Below are positions 57,790 to 64,000 of a stretch of 64,000 bases of DNA, one piece after another (position 1 is the stretch's first letter; every line of letters begins with the position of its first letter). The notes below the pieces were generated by a model. It worked only from the letters and a program-made list of their open reading frames with translations. It was not told the origin of the DNA and made no database searches. Location: contig NZ_VPFL01000008.1 of NCBI RefSeq assembly GCF_008014345.1, positions 1 to 64,000 of the forward strand, given 5' to 3'. This stretch comes from Pelomicrobium methylotrophicum. Its GTDB lineage: Bacteria > Pseudomonadota > Gammaproteobacteria > Burkholderiales > UBA6910. Both the position numbers and the translations under genes were made by a program.

Positions 57790-58047
57790 ATGGCACACAA
57801 GAAAGCAGGCGGCAGCTCCAGAAACGGCCGCGAATCGGAATCGAAACGCTTAGGGGTCAAGCGGTTCGGCGGGCAACGGGTCAACGCCGGCGAAATCATC
57901 GTCCGGCAGCGGGGCACCCAGGTTCATCCGGGCGAAAACGTCGGCATGGGGCGGGACCACACCCTTTTCGCTAAAGTGGCAGGCCGCGTGCATTTTGCGG
58001 TGAAAGGTCCGCTCAAGCGCAAGACCGTCAGCATCGTCCCCGCATGA
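57790..58047 (+). CDS. rpmA: 50S ribosomal protein L27
   Basis: The 85-residue ribosomal protein L27 starts [22 protein letters not shown], whose N-terminal tail reaches the peptidyl transferase centre, and contains [26 protein letters not shown]. No N-terminal extension of the Firmicutes type. Ends before a strong terminator. Confidence 0.97.
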   Translation: MAHKKAGGSSRNGRESESKRLGVKRFGGQRVNAGEIIVRQRGTQVHPGENVGMGRDHTLFAKVAGRVHFAVKGPLKRKTVSIVPA

Positions 58048-58136
58048 GCGCGAGAACGGCCCGCTGCAGCCTTCAAGCCGCTCCGCTGCGGTCTTCGGCC
58101 GAGCTCTGTTGACATCGGCCGCCGCGCCGCACGGGA

Positions 58137-58164
58137 AAGCCCTATCGAGCGATAGGGCTTTTTT
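58137..58164 (+). terminator. Rho-independent terminator of rplU-rpmA
   Basis: AAGCCCTATC (58137-58146) pairs with GATAGGGCTT (58151-58160) around a GAGC loop, followed by TTTT. It lies 90 bases after the rpmA stop and 80 bases before obg, so obg has its own promoter. Confidence 0.92.
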
Positions 58165-58179
58165 GTTGGTCGGCTGTAA

Positions 58180-59298
<1,119 letters not shown>

Positions 59299-59307
59299 CG
59301 CAAACCC

Positions 59308-60435
59308 ATGCGAACCACGGACTCTGTCGTCGCCCAAGCCCGGCGCCTGGTCGTGAAAGTCGGCAGCAGCCTGGTCACCAATCACGGCAGGGGCCTGGAC
59401 CACGCAGCTCTCGGTCGTTGGTCAGAGCAGATTGCCCGGCTGCGCCGGGACGGAAGACAGGTGGTGCTGGTCTCTTCGGGCGCAATCGCCGAGGGGCTGC
59501 AGCGGCTCGGCTGGAAGCGTCGCCCCCATGCCCTGCATGCGCTGCAGGCAGCGGCGGCCGTGGGCCAGATGGGCCTGGTGGAGGCCTACGAGTCCTGCTT
59601 CCGCAAGCACGGGCTGCATGCTGCCCAGATCCTCCTCACCCATGAGGACCTGGCCGACCGCAAGCGTTACCTGAACGCCCGCTCCACGCTGCTTACCCTG
59701 CTGGGCCTCAACGTGGTGCCCATCATCAACGAAAACGACACCGTGGTGACCGACGAGATCAAGTTCGGCGACAACGACACGCTGGCGGCGCTGGTCACCA
59801 ATCTGATCGAAGCTGACTGTTTGGTGATCCTCACGGACCAGGCAGGTCTCTACGACGCGGACCCGCGCAAGCATCCCGGCGCCCAGCTCATCCGCGACGC
59901 CCGGGCCGGCGATCCTGCGTTGGAGAAGATGGCAGGCGGCGCAGGTTCAGCCATCGCCAAGGGAGGCATGCTCACCAAGGTGCTCGCGGCCAAGCGGGCG
60001 GCCCGCAGCGGCGCTGACACGGTGATCGCCAGCGGCCACGAGCCTGAGGTGCTGGTGCGGCTCGCTGCGGGAGAAAAAATCGGCACCCAGCTCACCGCGG
60101 AGCAGGCGCCGATCGCCGCCCGCAAGCAATGGCTCGCCGATCATCTCCAAGTGCGAGGCCGGCTGATGCTCGACGTCGGAGCAGTGAGGGTGCTGGTGGA
60201 ACAGGGAAAGAGCCTGCTGCCCATCGGCGTCGTCGAAGCGGTGGGCGACTTCGACCGGGGCGAGGTGGTGGCGTGCATTGCGCCCGACGGCCGCGAGGTG
60301 GCGCGCGGACTGGTGAACTACAGCGCCGAAGAAACCCGCAAAATCCTCCGCCGCCCGAGTCACGAGATCGAGTCCATCCTGGGCTACGTGGACGAGCCCG
60401 AGCTCATCCACCGAGACAACCTGGTGTTGCTGTGA
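59308..60435 (+). CDS. proB: Glutamate 5-kinase
   Basis: The 375-residue enzyme phosphorylates glutamate in the first step of proline synthesis. The amino acid kinase domain shows [51 protein letters not shown] and [19 protein letters not shown]-terminal PUA domain (about residues 280-375) is present. Length is normal. The obg-proB linkage is common in Betaproteobacteria. A small inverted repeat GGCTCACC/GGTGAGCC (60462-60486) without a T tract follows the stop. Confidence 0.95.
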   Translation: MRTTDSVVAQARRLVVKVGSSLVTNHGRGLDHAALGRWSEQIARLRRDGRQVVLVSSGAIAEGLQRLGWKRRPHALHALQAAAAVGQMGLVEAYESCFRKHGLHAAQILLTHEDLADRKRYLNARSTLLTLLGLNVVPIINENDTVVTDEIKFGDNDTLAALVTNLIEADCLVILTDQAGLYDADPRKHPGAQLIRDARAGDPALEKMAGGAGSAIAKGGMLTKVLAAKRAARSGADTVIASGHEPEVLVRLAAGEKIGTQLTAEQAPIAARKQWLADHLQVRGRLMLDVGAVRVLVEQGKSLLPIGVVEAVGDFDRGEVVACIAPDGREVARGLVNYSAEETRKILRRPSHEIESILGYVDEPELIHRDNLVLL

Positions 60436-60528
60436 CAGCAGCAACGCAAAGTCGCTGCGATGGCTCACCCGCCTATCAGGTGAGCCGAGACCACCACCGG
60501 GTGTTTGCGGGACAGCGGTCTTTCGCCC

Positions 60529-61116
60529 TCAGCCCCGCAGGTCGTTGAGCAGGGACTGCCGCACATTGGGGTCCACGGGATCGGCCACCGCGGTGTACTG
60601 CGGATGATCGACGCCGATGGCGAGCTTAGCGCCGGCGCGCAGCGCCTCAATCATCTGCGGCGTCAGCTCGAAGCGCAGGAAATGCACCGAAGAGGTCTTC
60701 TCCGGCGTTTCCCGCTCCAGATCCTCGTCCGCGATCGCGTAAACCCGCTCCAACCCGCCGACCTGCACCCAGACGCGGTCCTCGATGCCGATCAGCTTCT
60801 TCAGCATCGCCTTGCGCTCGTCGAGGTCCGGGTACTCGATCATCATGGTCGCCTTCCAGTTGGTGCCATCCGGCACCAGGGGATTGTAGGCGTCCAGTTC
60901 GTCCTGGATTCCCTCTTCCTCGAAAATCCGCTCGGCCCGCAGCATTTCCTGGATCTGGTAGCGCATGGTGAGTTCGTCTTCGAAGTGCAGGGTGACGTGA
61001 TCGCCCAGACTCACCTTGCGATTCTTCTTGTGCTCCATCACCCGGGCGCGGAAGTCCGGCCGTGCCTTGGCGTAGTCTTCGAGACTCATCAGGCTCTCAC
61101 GGGTTATGGCAGGCAT
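60529..61116 (-). CDS. DUF3501 family protein
   Basis: The 195-residue protein belongs to DUF3501: MPAITRESLMSLEDYAKARPDFRARVMEHKKNRKVSLGDH start, RYQIQEMLRAERIFEEEGIQDELDAYNPL, and ELTPQMIEALRAGAKLAIGVDHP. It is hydrophilic and cytoplasmic, with no cofactor motif I can identify. The ATG at 61116 follows AGGAGGATCC. It is the third gene after rubrerythrin and the Fe-S oxidoreductase, 50 bases downstream of the latter. This trio is recurrent in Proteobacteria, so a shared redox role is likely but undefined. Confidence 0.88.
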   Translation of the reverse strand: MPAITRESLMSLEDYAKARPDFRARVMEHKKNRKVSLGDHVTLHFEDELTMRYQIQEMLRAERIFEEEGIQDELDAYNPLVPDGTNWKATMMIEYPDLDERKAMLKKLIGIEDRVWVQVGGLERVYAIADEDLERETPEKTSSVHFLRFELTPQMIEALRAGAKLAIGVDHPQYTAVADPVDPNVRQSLLNDLRG

Positions 61117-61166
61117 GGATCCTCCTGTAGAAGTGCATTTCCAAATTCGTCTGACAAGCCGCAAGC

Positions 61167-62516
61167 TCAGGTCAGCCCATAGGCGATGCGCAGCAGCGTC
61201 AGCGGGTGCGTGGGCCCCCGGCCGCCCCCAAGCCCGTTCTCGATGTGGTGCCCGGCGATCGGGCAGTCGCTCGAGTAGTAGTCCGGCTCTTTCTGCTTGA
61301 CGCGGTTCACGACCGGGCGGCCGATCTTCATGGACGTCTCGTGGAACTCGCTCTTCACGGCGTAAGTGCCGTCGTGGCCGGAGCAGCGCTCGATCAGATC
61401 GAGCTCGGTGCCGGGAATGAGCTGAAGGATCTCCCGCGTCTTGAGGCCGATGTTCTGCACCCGCAAGTGACAGGCCGCATGGTAGCTGACCTTTCCCAGT
61501 GGCTTCTTGAACGCCAGGTTGAGCTTGCCCTCTTTGTGGCGCAGCGCCAGATACTCGAACGGATCGAAGATCCGCTCGCGCACTTTCGCCACGTCTGCAT
61601 CGTCCGGAAACATGAGCGGCAGCTCTTGCTTGAACATGAGCACGCACGAGGGCACCGGCGCCACCACGTCCCACCCGGCGTCGATCATCTCGACCAGAGC
61701 GGGAACGTTCGCCTCCTTGGCCCGCGCCACCGACTCCAGATCCCCCAGTTCCAGCTTCGGCATGCCACAGCACCGTTCACGCCCGACCAGCGTCACGGCT
61801 ATGCCGTTGTGTTCGAAGACCTTGACCAAGTCCTCGGCGAGCTGAGGCTCGTTGTAGTTGCCGTAGCACGTGGCGAACAAAGCGACGCGTCCACGGGTTC
61901 GTCCCGCCGGCTCGGGGTTGACGATGCTGCTTGCGCGGCCCGATAGCCGCCGATGCGCGGTACGCGTGTGATACTCGGGAAGCAGCGCGCTGCGGTGGAC
62001 CCCCAGGAGCTTCTCGAGCGCCTTGCGCAACGTGGGGTTGCGGTTGGCAGCGTTCACCGTCTGCGTCACCACGGGGATGCTGGCGAGCTTGCCCACCGCG
62101 TCGGTGGAGGAAAGAACCTTGTCCCGGAACCGGGTCTTGCCGTTTTTGAAGCGAAACGCCTTGGCCCGCAGCATCAGGTGAGGAAAATCCACGTTCCAGG
62201 GATGGGGCGGGACGTAAGGGCATTTGGTCATGTAGCACAGGTCGCACAGATAACAGTGATCGACCACTTTCCAATAGTCGTCCTTCGCCACCCCGTCCAC
62301 TTCCATCGTCTCCGACGAGTCCACCAGGTCGAACAGGGTCGGAAAGGCGTTGCACAGGCTCACGCAGCGCCGGCAACCGTGGCAGATGTCAAACACCCGC
62401 TCCAGTTCTGCAAGCAGCGCCTTCTCGTCGTAGAACTGCGCCTCGCGCCACTTCAGCGGATACCGGGTAGGCGCCTCGAGGCTTCCTTCGCGGGGACTTT
62501 CGACCGGTGCAGACAT
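61167..62516 (-). CDS. GlpC/HdrD-like Fe-S oxidoreductase
   Basis: The 449-residue protein has two [4Fe-4S] ferredoxin-type sites near the N-terminus (CHGCRRCVSLC and CYLCDLCYMTKCPYVPPHP), then two CCG domains: ATCYGNYNEPQLAEDLVKVFEHNG with RCCGMPKLELG, and YHAACHLRVQNIGLKTREI with RCSGHDGTYAVK. The second CCG has Ser in place of one Cys. This resembles GlpC and HdrD subunits, which move electrons between quinones or disulfides and Fe-S partners. No membrane anchor is seen. AAGGAG precedes the ATG. It lies between rubrerythrin and DUF3501. Confidence 0.9.
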   Translation of the reverse strand: MSAPVESPREGSLEAPTRYPLKWREAQFYDEKALLAELERVFDICHGCRRCVSLCNAFPTLFDLVDSSETMEVDGVAKDDYWKVVDHCYLCDLCYMTKCPYVPPHPWNVDFPHLMLRAKAFRFKNGKTRFRDKVLSSTDAVGKLASIPVVTQTVNAANRNPTLRKALEKLLGVHRSALLPEYHTRTAHRRLSGRASSIVNPEPAGRTRGRVALFATCYGNYNEPQLAEDLVKVFEHNGIAVTLVGRERCCGMPKLELGDLESVARAKEANVPALVEMIDAGWDVVAPVPSCVLMFKQELPLMFPDDADVAKVRERIFDPFEYLALRHKEGKLNLAFKKPLGKVSYHAACHLRVQNIGLKTREILQLIPGTELDLIERCSGHDGTYAVKSEFHETSMKIGRPVVNRVKQKEPDYYSSDCPIAGHHIENGLGGGRGPTHPLTLLRIAYGLT

Positions 62517-62579
62517 GTTGCGGGAGCTCCTTTCTGGCTTGGGTTTCTGGCTGTCGGCGGGACACGGCCGGAGATCACG

Positions 62580-62611
62580 AAAAATCAGGGCCGGAAAGGC
62601 CGGCCCTGATC
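62580..62611 (-). terminator. Terminator/attenuator after rubrerythrin
   Basis: ATCAGGGCCGG (62585-62595) pairs perfectly with CCGGCCCTGAT (62601-62611); on the minus strand six T follow. It lies 18 bases after the rubrerythrin stop and before the Fe-S oxidoreductase gene, so most transcripts should end here with some readthrough. Confidence 0.88.
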
Positions 62612-62629
62612 CCGTGACAACGCGGCCGC

Positions 62630-63049
62630 TTACTGGCCCAGCGTGTCGAGCGCCTTCTGAAAGCGGTTGGCGTGGGAGCGCTCCGCTTTCGCCAGCGTCT
62701 CGAACCAGTCGGCGATTTCGTCGAAGCCTTCCTCCCGTGCGGTCTTGGCCATGCCGGGATACATGTCGGTGTACTCGTGGGTCTCGCCCGCGATGGCCGA
62801 CTTCAGATTCTCCGGCGTGGGACCGATGGGAAGGTCGGTGACGGGGTCTCCACACTGCTCCAGGTATTCCAGATGGCCGTGGGCGTGCCCGGTCTCGCCC
62901 TCGGCCGTGGAGCGGAACACCGCTGCCACGTCGTTATAGCCCTCCACGTCCGCTTTCGCAGCAAAATAGAGGTAACGGCGATTGGCCTGGGACTCCCCCG
63001 CAAACGCATACTTTAGATTTTCGTGGGTTTTGGATCCTTTCAGCTGCAT
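62630..63049 (-). CDS. Rubrerythrin
   Basis: The 139-residue protein is a short rubrerythrin: a four-helix ferritin-like diiron domain with [62 protein letters not shown] and [18 protein letters not shown], supplying the ExxH/E ligands. The C-terminal rubredoxin Cys4 domain of classical rubrerythrins is absent, so electrons must come from a partner; the next gene is a candidate. It reduces peroxide in the cytoplasm. The ATG at 63049 follows AGGAGAACGTCC; an earlier in-frame start at 63130 is rejected. Confidence 0.93.
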   Translation of the reverse strand: MQLKGSKTHENLKYAFAGESQANRRYLYFAAKADVEGYNDVAAVFRSTAEGETGHAHGHLEYLEQCGDPVTDLPIGPTPENLKSAIAGETHEYTDMYPGMAKTAREEGFDEIADWFETLAKAERSHANRFQKALDTLGQ

Positions 63050-63130
63050 GGACGTTCTCCTATCCGTTGTTGAAAAGCCGAGGCATATGCCTACCGAGAA
63101 CCCCACCGAGGACCACGACTTCTGGTCCAA

Positions 63131-63370
63131 GGTTAAGGATTAGACTTAGTCTAATTCATGGCCTTCGTCTCCGTCAATGTTTCTGGCGGCCCAGGGAGTC
63201 CAATGGAAAGGCTCGCTGCGCCGCGCCTGTCGGGCGCGGACGGTGCCCAGGCAGAAGGGGGCAGGGAAAGAAAGCTTCGGTTGGCAAGCAAGGCGCACAC
63301 CCGCCCCCGCCGGCCCGACGAGAAGGACACAAGGGGCCCGCTCTCTTTATGGCCGCCCGAGGAAGGGGGC
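63131..63370. other. Intergenic region upstream of rubrerythrin
   Basis: 240 bases between rubrerythrin and rppH, both on the minus strand. It contains the rubrerythrin promoter and operator (next entry); the rppH-proximal part is GC-rich with no gene I can support. Confidence 0.6.
63139..63177 (-). promoter_or_regulatory. Rubrerythrin promoter with perfect 7-3-7 operator
   Basis: ATTAGAC-TTA-GTCTAAT (63139-63155) is a perfect palindrome. On the minus strand a candidate -35 TTGACG (63172-63177) and -10 TAGACT (63148-63153) are 18 bases apart, so the palindrome covers the -10. Its architecture equals that of the Irr ICE box (TTTAGAA-N3-TTCTAAA). An imperfect copy precedes the Irr-like gene at 43037-43053. 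Confidence 0.75.
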
Positions 63371-63916
63371 CTACAACCCGGTGGACTCCTCTGCCAGCAC
63401 CGACGCGGGCTCACGCTGCTGCCGTGGGCGCCGTCGCGGCCGCGGCGGGTCCAGGTAGCGGGCCAGCTCGGTGAGCGCTTGCTGGTACACCGAACGTTTA
63501 AACTCGATCACGGAGCGCAGCGGGCCCCAATAGTCGTACCAGCGCCAAGCGTCAAACTCAGGATGGTCGGTAGCCCGCAAGCAGACGTCGCAGTCGCGCC
63601 CCAGGAACCTCAACAGGAACCAGATCTGCTTCTGTCCGCGGTAGTGGCCGCGCCAGTCCCGGCGCAACCATTGGGTGGGCACTTCGTACCGCAGCCAATC
63701 CCGGGTCCGCCCCAGAATCCGCACGTGCTCCGGGTTTAAGCCCACCTCCTCGTGCAGCTCCCGGAACATGGCTTGCTCGGGGCTTTCCCCCGGCTTGATC
63801 CCGCCCTGCGGAAACTGCCAGGAATGCTGCTTGACCCGCTTCCCCCAGAAAACCTCGTTCTTCGCATTGAGCAGAATGATTCCAACGTTGGGGCGATACC
63901 CATCGCGGTCAATCAT
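63371..63916 (-). CDS. rppH: RNA pyrophosphohydrolase RppH
   Basis: The 181-residue Nudix enzyme removes pyrophosphate from triphosphorylated mRNA 5' ends, triggering RNase E decay. The start [37 protein letters not shown], and the Nudix box [10 protein letters not shown] are canonical. The C-terminal tail is Arg/Pro-rich. I use the ATG at 63916; an ATG two codons earlier and a GTG three codons earlier are alternatives. In many Betaproteobacteria proS neighbours it; the window ends too soon to see. Confidence 0.95.
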   Translation of the reverse strand: MIDRDGYRPNVGIILLNAKNEVFWGKRVKQHSWQFPQGGIKPGESPEQAMFRELHEEVGLNPEHVRILGRTRDWLRYEVPTQWLRRDWRGHYRGQKQIWFLLRFLGRDCDVCLRATDHPEFDAWRWYDYWGPLRSVIEFKRSVYQQALTELARYLDPPRPRRRPRQQREPASVLAEESTGL

Positions 63917-64000
63917 GGCCATCACCCATCAATCTTATGAACCGATTCGATTTTTTCACATTTTGAAATCCAAGGAAAGCGTTTTGCGTTTTCGTCCGTT

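Noticed and set aside
60462-60486. GGCTCACC/GGTGAGCC inverted repeat after proB as a terminator
   Set aside because: No T tract on either strand; at most a weak structure.
63158-63739. Plus-strand frame across the rubrerythrin-rppH gap
   Set aside because: It is the antisense shadow of rppH extended by a GC-rich intergenic stretch.

Overview
The window is a continuous stretch of high-GC bacterial chromosome, densely coded on both strands with mostly housekeeping genes. I see no phage, CRISPR array, complete insertion sequence or origin. The gene set points to a Betaproteobacterium, probably from the Nitrosomonadales, Hydrogenophilales or Rhodocyclales side. Supporting signs are the minor pilin set ending in PilY1, PilSR, CysB, CbpAM, the arrangement xseB-ispA-dxs beside a Rieske oxygenase, a lysine/alanine-rich histone H1-like protein, and an encoded CCA on both tRNAs. 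Species cannot be assigned from the sequence alone.

Layout. 0-8.3 kb: a truncated gene end, darP, mogA, an exported transglutaminase-fold protein that has lost catalytic residues, a carboxylesterase, a PilZ protein, an Atg22-type MFS exporter, a SpoIIAA-like protein and a Rieske oxygenase. 8.4-13.2 kb: xseB, ispA and dxs (isoprenoid precursors), then folE2 and a HAD hydrolase. 13.2-24.3 kb: a retropepsin-like protease, a glutamine amidotransferase-like protein, a NaChBac/NavAb-type sodium channel, yajQ, argDFG, a large basic amino acid decarboxylase, an NfeD/slipin pair and rpsT. 24.5-35.6 kb: murJ, malonyl-CoA decarboxylase, cysB, cobA, then the run ribF-ileS-lspA-fkpB-ispH. 35.6-42.7 kb: the minor pilin operon pilE-fimT-pilV-pilW-pilX-pilY1. 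43-52 kb: an Irr-like Fur-family regulator, tRNA-Thr, KTSC, DUF599, cbpM, cbpA, a SlyD-type FKBP, the histone-like gene, a DUF2442 gene, and nrdAB with two NrdR boxes. 52-64 kb: ampD, pilR, pilS, a small zinc-ribbon membrane protein, tRNA-Pro, ispB, rplU-rpmA, obg, proB, then DUF3501, a GlpC/HdrD-like Fe-S protein and rubrerythrin, and finally rppH.

The signal I rate highest links two places 20 kb apart. The rubrerythrin gene, first of a rubrerythrin / Fe-S oxidoreductase / DUF3501 cluster, has a perfect 7-3-7 palindrome over its predicted -10 element. The same left arm, spacing and most of the right arm recur just upstream of the Fur-family gene at 43.07 kb. That protein looks like Irr, and the motif has the architecture of the alphaproteobacterial Irr 'ICE' box. 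I infer a small iron- or peroxide-responsive regulon in which the regulator controls itself and the rubrerythrin cluster. Other points worth a second look are the catalytically dead transglutaminase, the sodium channel with the NavAb selectivity filter, a stacked hairpin 3' region after the histone-like gene, and a DUF2442 gene appended to nrdB.
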